Assembly: GCA_024649995.1 (NCBI GenBank)
Contig: JANKMX010000005.1
Location: 1 to 64,000 of the forward strand
Direction of reading: 5' to 3'
Length of the DNA: 64,000 nt
Source: Gudongella sp.
GTDB taxonomy: Bacteria > Bacillota > Clostridia > Tissierellales > Tissierellaceae
The notes below the pieces were generated by a model. The model was not told the origin of the DNA, searched no databases, and saw nothing but the letters and a program-made list of their open reading frames with translations. The translations under genes were made by a program, and so were the position numbers. This document shows, in pieces, positions 16,642-26,800 of the stretch. The first letter of the stretch is position 1. Each line of letters begins with the position of its first letter.

Positions 16642-17064
16642 ATGGTTAAGTTCATTTTGGGTGAGAAGGGGTCAGGCAAAACAAAGTGGTTAATCGACAA
16701 CGCCAACAAGGATATGGAGCAGGGCAATGGGAATATTGCTTTCGTTGACGTGGACGATAATCACATATTCAGCCTGAATTACAATGTTAGGTTAATTAAT
16801 GCCATGGAGTTCAACGTGCTTAATGTGCGGTCCTTCTATGGCTTTTTATGTGGGATAATGGCAATGGATTACGATCTTGAAAAAATCTATGTGGATGGAA
16901 TCTACAAGGTTATGAAGGTTGAGTTCAACGATATGGTGTACTTAATTGATTCCCTGAAGAGAATTTCAGAGAAATATGAGGTTGAGTTCTACATCAATAT
17001 TGATTACACAATGGCCGAGGTCCCTGAGAATCTTAGACCATACTGCCTGGAAATACAAGTATAA
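16642..17064 (+). CDS. Small P-loop protein of unknown function
   Basis: The 140-residue protein begins with a Walker A motif, G8-E-K-G-S-G-K-T15, right after the first beta strand. A second hydrophobic strand ends in I-Y-V-D-G near 87, a possible Walker B. No other domain is evident and the protein is too short for a complete AAA+ module. It may bind or hydrolyse ATP or GTP. AAGGTAAGGTGG lies upstream of the ATG. It is followed by its own terminator; neighbours are a radical SAM gene and a pseudouridine synthase gene. Confidence 0.7.
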   Translation: MVKFILGEKGSGKTKWLIDNANKDMEQGNGNIAFVDVDDNHIFSLNYNVRLINAMEFNVLNVRSFYGFLCGIMAMDYDLEKIYVDGIYKVMKVEFNDMVYLIDSLKRISEKYEVEFYINIDYTMAEVPENLRPYCLEIQV

Positions 17065-17066
17065 GG

Positions 17067-17097
17067 AAGGGAGCCTTCGGGCTCCTTTAGTTTTTTT
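17067..17097 (+). terminator. Terminator after the P-loop gene
   Basis: GGAGCC (17070-17075), a TTCG tetraloop and GGCTCC (17080-17085), followed by a T-rich tract to 17097. Confidence 0.8.
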
Positions 17098-17117
17098 CAA
17101 GAAGGTGAGGTGAGCAT

Positions 17118-17837
17118 GTGAGAAAGGAAAGACTGGACAAGGTCCTGGCCAATATGGGAGTGGGAACCAGAAAGGAAGTCAAGGAGATGATCAAGGCTGG
17201 AATGGTCACCGTCAATGGAAAGGTCATGAAGGCTGCCGACCTGAAGGTTGATGTTGAGGGGGATGAGATAGTCTGTGGCGGCAAGAGAATCAGATACAGA
17301 GAGTTCATATATCTCCAGATGAACAAGCCCAAGGACATGGTTTCCTCCACTGACGATCCAAGGGATTCAACGGTTATAGAGCTTTTGGATGATTTCTACA
17401 GGAACTTCAGACCCTTCCCGGTGGGCAGGCTTGACAAGGATACCGAGGGATTGCTACTCATAACCAATGACGGTAAGCTTGCTCACGATTTGCTGTCTCC
17501 CAAGAAGAAGGTGGACAAGGCCTACTACGCAAGGATTGAGGGAAGACTTACAGAGGAGCATGTGGAGGCATTTGAAGAAGGGATCCTGCTGGAGGATGGC
17601 TACCATACCCTTCCTGCTCAAATGAGGATAATATCCACAGGCTCTGCTTCCACAGCTGAAATCACAATCCAGGAGGGCAAGTACCATCAGGTGAAGAGGA
17701 TGGTGGGAGCACTTGGAATGAGGGTTTCATATCTGAAGAGGATCAGAATGGGTCCGCTTCATCTGGACCAGTCTCTGGAGCCGGGACAGTACAGGGAATT
17801 GACGGAAGAGGAAATTAGTTTGTTGCTGGAAAGGTGA
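17118..17837 (+). CDS. RsuA/RluB-family pseudouridine synthase
   Basis: The 239-residue protein has an N-terminal S4 RNA-binding domain (about 1-60, starting R-L-D-K-V-L-A-N-M-G-V-G-T-R) and a pseudouridine synthase domain. The catalytic Asp lies in V-G-R-L-D-K-D-T-E-G-L-L-L-I-T-N-D-G near 100. K-Y-H-Q-V-K-R-M near 190 is also diagnostic. It modifies a uridine in 16S or 23S rRNA; the exact site is not readable. The GTG at 17118 follows GAGGTGAG; the overlapping ATG at 17116 is followed at once by a stop. Confidence 0.92.
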   Translation: MRKERLDKVLANMGVGTRKEVKEMIKAGMVTVNGKVMKAADLKVDVEGDEIVCGGKRIRYREFIYLQMNKPKDMVSSTDDPRDSTVIELLDDFYRNFRPFPVGRLDKDTEGLLLITNDGKLAHDLLSPKKKVDKAYYARIEGRLTEEHVEAFEEGILLEDGYHTLPAQMRIISTGSASTAEITIQEGKYHQVKRMVGALGMRVSYLKRIRMGPLHLDQSLEPGQYRELTEEEISLLLER

Positions 17838-17850
17838 TTTATGGTATAAT
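17823..17850 (+). promoter_or_regulatory. Promoter of the unknown gene at 17884
   Basis: TTGCTG (17823-17828), a 16-bp spacer and TATAAT (17845-17850) with TGG before it (extended -10) overlap the end of the pseudouridine synthase gene. Confidence 0.65.
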
Positions 17851-17883
17851 AACCACTAGGAACAGAGTCTAATATTAGAATGG

Positions 17884-18444
17884 GTGTATAATTTGATTTA
17901 TCATAGGAAAAAAGGATTGTTTGCGACCTTCTTTGAACATAGGTCTTCCCTTATTACGCAATACGAGAATGGGGATATCACAAAGAGGGAGTTTCTGGAA
18001 TACAACTACGATTTTGTAAGAAGGATGAACGTTAAGCCCTTCCTCAAGGTGGACAGCTTTGAGAAGGGGATGTACAACTACCAGTACTACAATGTTCTGG
18101 CAAAGTACTTCAGAATGCTGGCAAAGGAGGTCAAGGCCTCAGGAAAGCATCAGAGGTACTATGTGCAGTACCTGAACAAGGGAAACAACTATTATCACGA
18201 AAAGGACAAGTCTGCACTTGCTCTTCTGAGACTCATTGACTTTGAAGGCGTTGAGGCATACTTTATCAAGTGTGAGTCCAAGGGACTCAAGGACAAGCTA
18301 TATGAGATACTTCTCCTTGACTACAAGGAGGCCATATTCCATTCAAAGGCCATCTGGCTACTGGATATCCTCAAGGAGGAAGGGGTCTTCTCGGAAAAGA
18401 GAAGGGTATCTGTAATAGACGAGTATATCAATGAGACATACTAA
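17884..18444 (+). CDS. Conserved protein of unknown function (about 186 aa)
   Basis: I do not recognise a named function. The protein is basic, soluble and helical, rich in Tyr, Lys and Phe, with no signal peptide, membrane helix or Cys cluster. Clostridial genomes often have a similar uncharacterised protein. The start is uncertain: GTG at 17884 or TTG at 17893; neither has a strong Shine-Dalgarno site. A good promoter sits just upstream and a bidirectional terminator follows, so it is likely transcribed alone. Confidence 0.7.
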   Translation: MYNLIYHRKKGLFATFFEHRSSLITQYENGDITKREFLEYNYDFVRRMNVKPFLKVDSFEKGMYNYQYYNVLAKYFRMLAKEVKASGKHQRYYVQYLNKGNNYYHEKDKSALALLRLIDFEGVEAYFIKCESKGLKDKLYEILLLDYKEAIFHSKAIWLLDILKEEGVFSEKRRVSVIDEYINETY

Positions 18445-18460
18445 CCGAAAAAAACAGGAA

Positions 18461-18485
18461 AAGACTGGCTGATGCCAGTCTTTTA
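18461..18485. terminator. Bidirectional terminator
   Basis: AAGACTGGC (18461-18469) pairs with GCCAGTCTT (18474-18482) around TGAT, with A-rich and T-rich flanks. The stop codon of the minus-strand gene touches its right edge. Confidence 0.85.
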
Positions 18486-18995
18486 GTTTGTAAGTAGTCT
18501 TACGATATCTTCAATTGGTTGTCCAAGCTGGATCTTATAGGTTCCGGATTTAAGCTTTGTATCAAGTCCCAGCTCAACGGCCTTTGCAATGAATTCCCTG
18601 CTGCTGTTCACAACGCCCTTCTCCTCCAGTATAAGTCCAATCTTTCCAGGCATGCTGCCTACGGGGATCTCAACCTGTACTATGGTTGTGGAAGGCTGTG
18701 CAGGCTGCTGGGGCTCATCCTGAGGCTCCCCGGCTGGCTCTTCATCCCCTTCCGAGCCTTCTTCGCCTTCAACTGTCACTTCAGGCTCATCTGACGGCTC
18801 ATTGGGCTCATCATCCACCCTGCCGCTGTTGTCCACGATCACCTGGCCAGGAGTATGTGACTCCAGTGCATCCTTCGCAAAAAGAACGTCAAGTCTCCAG
18901 CCGATAACTCCAATTACCACCAGAACAATGACGATCATAAAGATATAGTCAATCGAGTCGTACAGTACATCCCTTACCTTGTCCATAAACTTCAT
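18483..18995 (-). CDS. Membrane-anchored protein with MltG/YceG-like LysM-type domain
   Basis: The 170-residue protein has one N-terminal membrane helix (about 17-38) and a linker rich in Glu, Pro and Ser (about 55-105). A C-terminal region of about 65 residues resembles the LysM-like N-terminal subdomain of endolytic transglycosylase MltG: V-E-I-P-V-G-S-M...I-G-L-I-L-E-E-K-G-V-V...F...G-T-Y-K-I. The catalytic MltG domain with its Glu is absent, so it cannot be a transglycosylase itself. It may bind peptidoglycan or regulate a partner. It is transcribed alone, divergent from the RluA-family gene. Confidence 0.7.
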   Translation of the reverse strand: MKFMDKVRDVLYDSIDYIFMIVIVLVVIGVIGWRLDVLFAKDALESHTPGQVIVDNSGRVDDEPNEPSDEPEVTVEGEEGSEGDEEPAGEPQDEPQQPAQPSTTIVQVEIPVGSMPGKIGLILEEKGVVNSSREFIAKAVELGLDTKLKSGTYKIQLGQPIEDIVRLLTN

Positions 18996-19056
18996 TAATG
19001 TTCACCTCTATGTCCTCTAAAACGCCTGTAGCTTTCCTTTTTCACTCATATTGTAG

Positions 19057-19062
19057 TATAAT
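19057..19062 (+). promoter_or_regulatory. Putative -10 box for the 19098-31048 operon
   Basis: TATAAT at 19057-19062 lies 36 bases before the TTG start at 19098. A clear -35 box is not seen, so the assignment is tentative. Confidence 0.45.
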
Positions 19063-19097
19063 TATAACATAAAAGAGAGGAAAAGGTGAGATAAACT

Positions 19098-20078
19098 TTG
19101 AGAGAACTTAGGATAGAAAAAAATGAGAGTCAGCAAAGACTGGACAGATTTTTGAAGAAGTACCTGGCAGATGCCACACAGGGCTTCATATACAAAATGA
19201 TCAGAAAGAAGAATATCAAGGTCAACAATGAAAGGGCGAAACCCGACATGATGCTGGAGGAAGGGGACCTTGTCCAGCTTTACCTTGCAGAGGAGACCAT
19301 AGAGAAGTTCAAGGGGGAAAGGCAGCATAAAAGGTCAAGGATCGACCTGGACATAATCTATGAGGATGACAACATCGTTCTTATCAACAAGCCTGCAGGA
19401 CTTCTTGCCCATGGAACCGGGGAGGACTTCCAGGACAATGTCGTTGATGCACTGGTGGGCTATCTCATAGACAATGGGGACTACGTCCCCAGGATGGAGA
19501 AGACCTTTACACCATCCATCTGCAACAGACTGGACAGAAACACCTCGGGAATCATCATCGGTGCCAAGAACTACCAGAGCCTTCAGCTTGTGAACCAGGC
19601 CATCAAGGAGGGACATGTGGGCAAGTTCTACATGACCATAGTCAAGGGTGAAATTGGCAGGGATTTTGAACACAAGGCCTTTCTAACAAAGGATGAGGAA
19701 AGGAACAAGGTGCAGATAAGCGATGAGGAATCAGACGGGAGCAAGGAAATCTGGACCAGATTCAAGGCTCTGGAGAAACAAGGTGGGTACACCCTTCTGG
19801 AGGTTGAGCTCATAACTGGAAGAACCCACCAGATCAGGAGTCACCTGGCATCACTGGGCTATCCGGTCATAGGGGACAGGAAGTACGGCAACAGGAGGGT
19901 AAATGAGGATTTCAAGAGTAGCTACGGTCTGACTGACCAGTGGCTTCACGGATACAGACTGGTTATTAATGGAATGGAAGAGCCCCTGGATTATCTCAAT
20001 GGCAGGGAGTTTACGGCACCTAGGGGTGGACTGTTTGCACGGATAGAGAAGGATTTGTTTGATCAGAGAGGTGATTGA
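19098..20078 (+). CDS. RluA-family pseudouridine synthase
   Basis: The 326-residue protein has an N-terminal S4 domain (about 12-75) and a RluC/RluD-type catalytic domain. The catalytic Asp is in C-N-R-L-D-R-N-T-S-G near 140. L-I-N-K-P-A-G-L-L-A-H near 100 and L-I-T-G-R-T-H-Q-I-R near 240 are family marks. It converts uridines of 23S rRNA, the exact site unknown. The TTG at 19098 follows AAAGGTGAG. It is the first gene of a seven-gene plus-strand run that reaches 31048. Confidence 0.92.
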   Translation: MRELRIEKNESQQRLDRFLKKYLADATQGFIYKMIRKKNIKVNNERAKPDMMLEEGDLVQLYLAEETIEKFKGERQHKRSRIDLDIIYEDDNIVLINKPAGLLAHGTGEDFQDNVVDALVGYLIDNGDYVPRMEKTFTPSICNRLDRNTSGIIIGAKNYQSLQLVNQAIKEGHVGKFYMTIVKGEIGRDFEHKAFLTKDEERNKVQISDEESDGSKEIWTRFKALEKQGGYTLLEVELITGRTHQIRSHLASLGYPVIGDRKYGNRRVNEDFKSSYGLTDQWLHGYRLVINGMEEPLDYLNGREFTAPRGGLFARIEKDLFDQRGD

Positions 20079-20079
20079 T

Positions 20080-21726
20080 TTGGGAACGCAGATAAGTTTG
20101 ACGGTTGAAGGATATGGAGAGCTCCATATGCCGGAGGGGGCAACCCTTCTTGAGGTTTCGGAAGAGGTGAACGGAGACCAGTACATGAGGTATCTGGGTG
20201 CCAGAATCAACAATGAAATATACCCACTGTACAAGAATGCTGAGGATGGCTTCCATATTCAGTTTCTTGACAACAGGGATGTGGATGGCTACAGGATATA
20301 TACAAAGACGATCTCAGCAGTGTTCATAATGGCCTGCAAGGAGCTTTATCCCGACAAGGATGCGATAATCCATCATTTTCTCGGCCCTGGGCTATATGCG
20401 GAGCTTGATGACAGGCATGGGATTTCCTTCAGGGAGACTGAGATACTGGAGGAGAAGATGAAGGAGATAATCAGAAGAGACATTCCAATTGAGCGTTCCG
20501 ATTATCCAAGGGAAGAGGCACTTGAGATCTTCAGGGAGCATGATTATTCCGACAAGATAAGGCTTATTTCCTCCATGGACAAGGATACGGTGAGCATATA
20601 CAGAATAGGGGACCATATAGACTCATTCCACGGCTATCTAGCCCCTTCAACGGGCTTTGTGGAGGAGTTCAAGCTTAAATACTATTATCCCGGTGTAATC
20701 ATCCTTTTCCCAAGCAGAAAAAATCATTACAATATGGATAATTTCAAGGACCAGAAAAAGCTTGCCAAGATCTTCAAGGAATCAAACAATTGGCTGGAAA
20801 TTCTTGACCTGGCCAATATAGGCTCCCTGAATGAAAGGATAAACAACGGTCACCTGAGGGACCTTATACTTATTTCAGAGGCTCTTCACGAGAAGAGGAT
20901 TGCGCAGATTGCAGACAAGGTGTGTGCCGACCAGGACATTAACATGATCCTGATTGCAGGACCTTCATCCTCAGGTAAAACAACCTTTGCAAAAAGGCTT
21001 TCAGTTCAGCTGAAGGTAAATGGGAAGAGGCCAATTTCAATCTCCATGGACGACTATTTTGTGAATAGGGAGGACACACCCCTGAAGAAGGATGGGGAGC
21101 CTGATTTCGAATCAATAGATGCCATCGACCTGAAGCTCTTTAACAGGGATCTTGTAAAGCTCCTTGAGGGGGAATCCGTCCAGCTTCCAAAGTTCAACTT
21201 TGTAACCGGGAAAAGGGAACCCTCTGGGAAGTGGATAAGCGTAGACAAGGACCATCCCATTATAATAGAGGGGATACACGGTCTAAATCCTAAGCTGACA
21301 ATCGACATACCGGAAAAGAACAAGTTCAAGGTCTATATATCAGCCCTGACACAGCTTAACATAGACAATCACAATAGGATATCAACAACTGACACCAGAC
21401 TGATCAGAAGGATGGTCAGGGATGTCAAGTACAGGGGCAATGATCCCTCCAGAACCTTCGAACTGTGGCAGGGTGTAAGGGCTGGAGAGGAGAAATATAT
21501 ATTCCCCTTCCAGGAAGGTGCTGATGCAATGTTCAATTCCTCCCTGGTATATGAGATGTCTGTGCTAAAGAAGTATATAATGCCCCTCTTGCAGGAGATA
21601 ACACCGGAAAGCACATATTACTCTGAGGCAAAAAAACTCCTTAAGTTTCTGAAGTATTTCAATCCCATAGAGGATGAGGGCTGTATCCCTCCAAATTCAA
21701 TTCTCAGGGAATTCATCGGAAGCTGA
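20080..21726 (+). CDS. TGS-domain nucleoside (uridine-type) kinase
   Basis: The 548-residue protein joins an N-terminal region like the TGS and second additional domains of threonyl-tRNA synthetase (about 1-230, with the H-H-F-L-G-P-G-L-Y-A segment) to a C-terminal P-loop kinase of the uridine kinase/phosphoribulokinase family. Walker A is A-G-P-S-S-S-G-K-T-T near 295, followed by S-M-D-D-Y-F and I-I-E-G-I-H-G-L. Such fused kinases occur in Clostridia and Thermotogae. The TTG at 20080 behind AGAGAGGTGA, overlapping the previous stop region, is preferred over the in-frame codon at 20059. Confidence 0.87.
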   Translation: MGTQISLTVEGYGELHMPEGATLLEVSEEVNGDQYMRYLGARINNEIYPLYKNAEDGFHIQFLDNRDVDGYRIYTKTISAVFIMACKELYPDKDAIIHHFLGPGLYAELDDRHGISFRETEILEEKMKEIIRRDIPIERSDYPREEALEIFREHDYSDKIRLISSMDKDTVSIYRIGDHIDSFHGYLAPSTGFVEEFKLKYYYPGVIILFPSRKNHYNMDNFKDQKKLAKIFKESNNWLEILDLANIGSLNERINNGHLRDLILISEALHEKRIAQIADKVCADQDINMILIAGPSSSGKTTFAKRLSVQLKVNGKRPISISMDDYFVNREDTPLKKDGEPDFESIDAIDLKLFNRDLVKLLEGESVQLPKFNFVTGKREPSGKWISVDKDHPIIIEGIHGLNPKLTIDIPEKNKFKVYISALTQLNIDNHNRISTTDTRLIRRMVRDVKYRGNDPSRTFELWQGVRAGEEKYIFPFQEGADAMFNSSLVYEMSVLKKYIMPLLQEITPESTYYSEAKKLLKFLKYFNPIEDEGCIPPNSILREFIGS

Positions 21727-22955
21727 TGGTTGTTATTATGAAGAAGCTAATTGTTACATTGATTATTATGATTATACTTACAGGCTGTGGACAGGTGGCT
21801 CGGGAGACAGCTCCAGAGGAGATTCCAGCTGAAAATCATCCACCACAGGTCGAGGAGCCACCATCAAGGGAGGACCTCCTTATGGAGACTGTACAGGGCA
21901 TGACCCTTGAGGAGAAGATAGGTCAGCTCCTTATGGCCGGATTTGAAGGAAGGGAGATCACTGAAAGGGAGTCTTCATTGATCCGGGAGTACAATATAGG
22001 TGGATTTATATTCTTTGAGCGAAACATTACTGATGAAGAGGGTACAAGGGATCTGGTCAATAGGCTCAAGTCCCTTAACGGAGATAGCCCAATGCCTTTG
22101 TTTATTGGTGTTGATGAGGAAGGGGGAGCCGTAACCAGGCTTTCAGGAATATTTGACAACCTTCCTCCACAGTCAAGGCTTGGGGAAAGTGGAGACCCTG
22201 ACCGTGCCTACCAGTACGGATCAATACAGGGGGAAAAGCTCCGATGTCTTGGGTTTAACGTAAACTTCAGTCCCGTCCTTGATGTGGATTCAAATCCTGA
22301 TAACCCAGTAATAGGCAACAGGTCCATTTCCAGAGAACCCAGTATCGTTGCAGAGTTAGGGGTTAAGGTATGGAAGGGAATAGCCGACCAGGGAATTGTC
22401 CCCGTTGGCAAGCATTACCCGGGTCATGGGGATACGGATGTTGATTCCCATACCCTTCTTCCAGTGATACAGAAATCAAAGGAACAGCTGCAATCCACAG
22501 AGCTGGTTCCTTTCAAGGCTTCAATCCGGGAGGGAATACCTGCCATTATGGTTGGTCATCTCCTTATCCCGTCTCTTGATGACAGGGCTGCATCCCTGTC
22601 AAGCCTAATAATGGAGAAGCTCCTAAGGGAAGACCAGGGATTTGGGGGAGTTGTTTTTTCGGATGACCTTACAATGGGTGCCATAACTGCTTCCATGACT
22701 GTAAGTGAGGCTGCCGTGGAGTTTTTGGCTGCAGGCGGGGATATTGCACTTATCTGTCATGGAGAGACAAATGTGGTGGAGGCCTTTGAGGCCATAGCCA
22801 GGGCAGTTGGGGAAGGAATCCTGTCAGAGGAGGAAATAGACCATAAGCTGGTGAGGATAATCAGGCTCAAGGAGGACTTTGGCCTGGAGGATAGACCTGT
22901 CACAGATAGCTTCAATGAGGATCTTGAAGGCAGGATAGATGGAATATTTGATTAG
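21726..22955 (+). CDS. nagZ: Beta-N-acetylhexosaminidase (GH3, NagZ-like), lipoprotein
   Basis: This is a GH3 glycosidase of about 409 residues. A signal peptide ends in lipobox L-T-G-C (Cys21), so it should be tethered to the outer face of the membrane and remove GlcNAc from peptidoglycan fragments. The Asp nucleophile lies in V-F-S-D-D-L-T-M-G-A near 320. The NagZ-type His/Asp loop is K-H-Y-P-G-H-G-D-T-D-V-D-S-H near 223. The ATG at 21726 overlaps the preceding TGA; an in-frame ATG at 21738 is possible. Followed by a ROK kinase, it suggests cell-wall amino sugar recycling. Confidence 0.92.
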   Translation: MVVIMKKLIVTLIIMIILTGCGQVARETAPEEIPAENHPPQVEEPPSREDLLMETVQGMTLEEKIGQLLMAGFEGREITERESSLIREYNIGGFIFFERNITDEEGTRDLVNRLKSLNGDSPMPLFIGVDEEGGAVTRLSGIFDNLPPQSRLGESGDPDRAYQYGSIQGEKLRCLGFNVNFSPVLDVDSNPDNPVIGNRSISREPSIVAELGVKVWKGIADQGIVPVGKHYPGHGDTDVDSHTLLPVIQKSKEQLQSTELVPFKASIREGIPAIMVGHLLIPSLDDRAASLSSLIMEKLLREDQGFGGVVFSDDLTMGAITASMTVSEAAVEFLAAGGDIALICHGETNVVEAFEAIARAVGEGILSEEEIDHKLVRIIRLKEDFGLEDRPVTDSFNEDLEGRIDGIFD

Positions 22956-22970
22956 GGAGTGATACCTTGT

Positions 22971-23879
22971 ATGAAGAAGGTAATTGGAATTGATCTTGGT
23001 GGAACAAAAATAAATGGTGCAGTGGTGGATGAATCAGGTGAGATCTTAAGGCTTAACACACTGTCCACCAGCAAGTCGGGGTCTTCTGGGGAGGTTATGG
23101 ATGGAATCAGTGAGCTCATCAGAGCCCTTAAGGAGGACCAGGAAATTTCGGCAATCGGGATAGGATCACCTGGTTTTATCGACTCTGCAAACGGAAAGGT
23201 TCTTTCTGTTGGAGGTAACATAGAAGGCTGGGCGGGCACTGACATAAAGGGACCCTTGGAGAGGGAGTTTGGAATACCCGTTCAGGTTGAGAATGACGCC
23301 AATGTGGCAGGACTCTGCGAAGCCTGGATCGGAGCAGGAAGGGACAGGGACAGCTTTGTGATGCTCACTGTGGGAACAGGTCTTGGAGGGGCGATTTATA
23401 CCAAAAGGGAAGGACTTTGGAGAGGGAATCACTTCCAGGCTGCTGAGCTTGGACATTCTATACTTTATCCAGGAGGACATGGATGCAGCTGTGGTCAGAG
23501 GGGATGTACAGAGCAGTATGTTTCAGGAACCGCAGTTGAGGATGAGTATGAAAGACTTTCCGGAAGTAGGAGGACTGGCAGGGAGATTTTTGATTCCTTC
23601 AAGGAGGATCCTATTTCGGAAAAGGTGGTTAGAAAATTTGCCTGGGACTTTTCCGTATTCCTGGTGACCATAAAAAATATTTTTGACCCGGAGGCAGTCA
23701 TAATTGGCGGTGGAGTCATATTGTCAAGAGACAGCTGGTGGGATGAAATGATTGGGAACTTCAACAGTCAGGTAAACAATGATCCAGGTATGGAAATAGT
23801 ACCTGCCAGGCATCTAAATGCCTCGGGAACCATTGGGGCAGCCAGGGCGGCTATGGATAGATTTGTTTGGGGGGTGTAG
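22971..23879 (+). CDS. ROK-family sugar kinase
   Basis: The 302-residue protein is a ROK-type ATP-dependent hexose kinase. I-G-I-D-L-G-G-T-K at the N-terminus is the phosphate-binding loop. E-N-D-A-N-V-A holds the catalytic Asp, and G-H-G-C-S-C-G-Q-R-G-C-T-E is the zinc-binding signature. It may phosphorylate glucose or an N-acetyl amino sugar; the NagZ neighbour favours the latter, but sequence does not decide. ATG 22971 is spaced properly from GGGAGTGA, unlike the GTG at 22959 inside it. Confidence 0.88.
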   Translation: MKKVIGIDLGGTKINGAVVDESGEILRLNTLSTSKSGSSGEVMDGISELIRALKEDQEISAIGIGSPGFIDSANGKVLSVGGNIEGWAGTDIKGPLEREFGIPVQVENDANVAGLCEAWIGAGRDRDSFVMLTVGTGLGGAIYTKREGLWRGNHFQAAELGHSILYPGGHGCSCGQRGCTEQYVSGTAVEDEYERLSGSRRTGREIFDSFKEDPISEKVVRKFAWDFSVFLVTIKNIFDPEAVIIGGGVILSRDSWWDEMIGNFNSQVNNDPGMEIVPARHLNASGTIGAARAAMDRFVWGV

Positions 23880-23881
23880 CA

Positions 23882-26800
23882 TTGAAGTATGGAAGGGTTT
23901 ACTCAGGTGACTTCGGCAACAGAAGAAGCCAGCAGCTGAAACAAGAATACATGGAGCTCCTTTCTGAGGGAAGGGGAGGGACTACCTACTACATTCTACC
24001 AAATGGAGAGCTTTTGAGAGCCCTGAGAAGAAGGGTCATAGATGAGACCGGGGGAGCTTTTGATATTGGAATCTCAACCTTTGACGATATGGTTGAGGGG
24101 ATCATTGCAGGGAAAAAGCTCCATGTCATCCAAAGACCAATTCAGCTCAATATTGTCAAGATGGCAATTAGAAGACTTGCGGAGCTTGGTAGACTGCAGG
24201 TCTTTCATAGGATGGCGGATTATGATGGCTTTGTTGACTGTGTTCAGGAAGTGATCATGGAGGCTAAGAGAGCCCTGATAGATCCTGAGAGCTTTTCAGA
24301 AATTTCAGAGGGTGACAGCTACCTTGAGGAGGTCTCCCTGATTTATGGTGTCTATCAGGAGTTTCTTCGAGAGAATGGTCTTGTTGACAGGGAGGGCACA
24401 TACATTTTTGCCGTGGAGCTACTGGGAAGAGGGGAGGCTGATTTTCAAGGGCTTGAAAGGGTCATAATTGATCAGTTTTACGATTTCAGACCAGTTGAAA
24501 TTCAAATACTAAAGCAGCTTCTTAGGATGAAGATTGATGTGACCATCAATCTTCCCTTTGGTGGAGGAGGGGAAACCCTTTTGGTGGGGAACACACTAAA
24601 AACATTGGAAGGGCTTGGCTTTGAAATCATTGAGGAAGCCCCATCAGAAAAAAGCACATTGGGCACCTTTGCCAAGAGTTTTGTGGATCAAAGGGAGACG
24701 GTTGATCCAGAGGGGAAAATTACAATCATAAGGGGTGAAAGCCCACAGCTTGAGATAAAGAGCTGCATAAGTAGGATCAAGAGGCTGCTGATGGAGGGGG
24801 CTGAACCAGGCTCCATTCAGGTGGTGGCAACATCATCCCTTTATAGGGACTTGTTCCTTGAGCTGGCAAGGAAGGAGCAGCTTAACATAAAGGCACCAAT
24901 AAAAAGGTCATTGTGGGAAAGCAGGATTATAAGGGGATTTATTGATATTTTAAGGCTTAGAGAGTCGGGAGGCAGCAAGGAGGACATCATCAATCTGATC
25001 AAGTCTCCCATAATAAACAGAGAATACATAGACAATGACCTTGAGATCAGCATCAGAAGGCTTAGATTTGAGAATCTGGGGGATCTTAAAGGGATGCTCC
25101 GTTCCACAGGGAAGCTGGAAATTGACATGAATACATTGGAGAAAATCCATCAGCTGACAGGTGAGATTGAAGAGTTGACAGAAGGCGCAGGGGAGGATTT
25201 GATTAAAGCCCACGGGGAGTTTGTCCTGAGACTTTTGGATTCTCTGGAATTGGATAGATATGTAATGGACAAGTCAAGCCTAGTAAGGGATTTTAGGTGG
25301 GAAATAAATCAACTCAATGCTCTACATGCCTTCAGGGATATTGTCCAGGAAATGGTTCAGATGGATTACATCGATTGGGAGATTTCCTTTAAGGATTTCA
25401 TGGACATCCTTAGGGACTATACATTGGAAAAGGAGCTCATCATCCAGAATCCAGCCACAAATGGGATTGAATTATTGAATCCTACAAATGGAAGAGCACT
25501 TATTCGGGACCATAAGTTTATAATCGGTCTCAATAAAAGCCAATACCCAAGTCTTGACGAGAATAACTTCCTGTTTGCACCAAAAAGTCTTGAGAGGCTC
25601 AAGGGTGGTGGAATTAAGCACCTGGATTACAGGGAGAAATTTGAGAACGAGCTGTTGAAAATCTCAAGTATAATCGGTTCAACTGAGAAATCCTTGTATT
25701 TGGGGACCTCTTCATCAGCAGGAGGGGAGGATGACCTCCCATCGATTTTTCTTGCGAGAATAATCAGAACCGCTGGAAACAGGGATGGAGGGAGCAATAT
25801 AGTCCATGAGGAAATTGAGTACGAATCCTTCATAAACAGCAGTCTTGATGAGCTATCCGGTAAGGATGATTTCAACAGACATGCCCTTTGGAGATACTAC
25901 CAGGACAGACTGGAGCCTGAGGAGCTTATGTATTTTATTCAAAACAGCAGGGAGCTTATGGACCGTGTCAATAGGAGGCTACATTCAGAACACAGACGTT
26001 CAAGTGGTCAGATGGACAAGTACAGTGGCGTTTTGAATTCTGAAAGCATTGGAAGAATTATTGATAGGAAAATCAAGGACAGGGTGTATTCCGTTTCCTA
26101 TATTGAAGACTACATAAAATGCCCGTATGCCTTTCTTCTTGGCAGACTTTTCAAGATTGAGGAGACCCCCAGGGAATGGCAGGAGACCAAGCCCCTGGAC
26201 AGAGGTCAGATTTTTCACAGTGTACTTTGCTCTTACTACAGAAAATACAGGGATGATCTTGAAAAGAATCCTCAGGCCTTCCAGGTGGAGGAGACCAGGG
26301 ACTATCTCAGGTCTCTTGTTATCAGAGAAGCCAGGGCCTATGGACTGGACAACATATCCGGAGGGGAGAGGCTGTTCATTCTATCCATGGAGGAAACCCT
26401 TATGGGATATGTGTCCGCTGATATTGATAGGATGAGAGCTTCAAAGGTGAAGGTGACACCCTATCTTATGGAGGAGGAGTTTGGTGAAAACAGGAGCTTC
26501 AGGATAGCCGAAAATGGTAGGGAAATCCATTTCAGAGGAATTATAGACAGAGTGGACAGGATGGAGGATGACAGCTACATCCTTATTGACTACAAGTCCT
26601 CACCCTATGGGAAAAGGACCAGGGAAGACATAGACAAGGGGCTGAGTATACAGCTACCCATGTACATACTTTCCCAGGGGGACAGGAATGTTACAGGTGG
26701 CTATTATGGGATAATTTCCTCAGGAGAGCTCTACCCTGCATTGGCAATCAAGGGTAAGGCGCCCTTTGTGTCCGGGAGGAACTCCGGAGCGGTTGATGAG

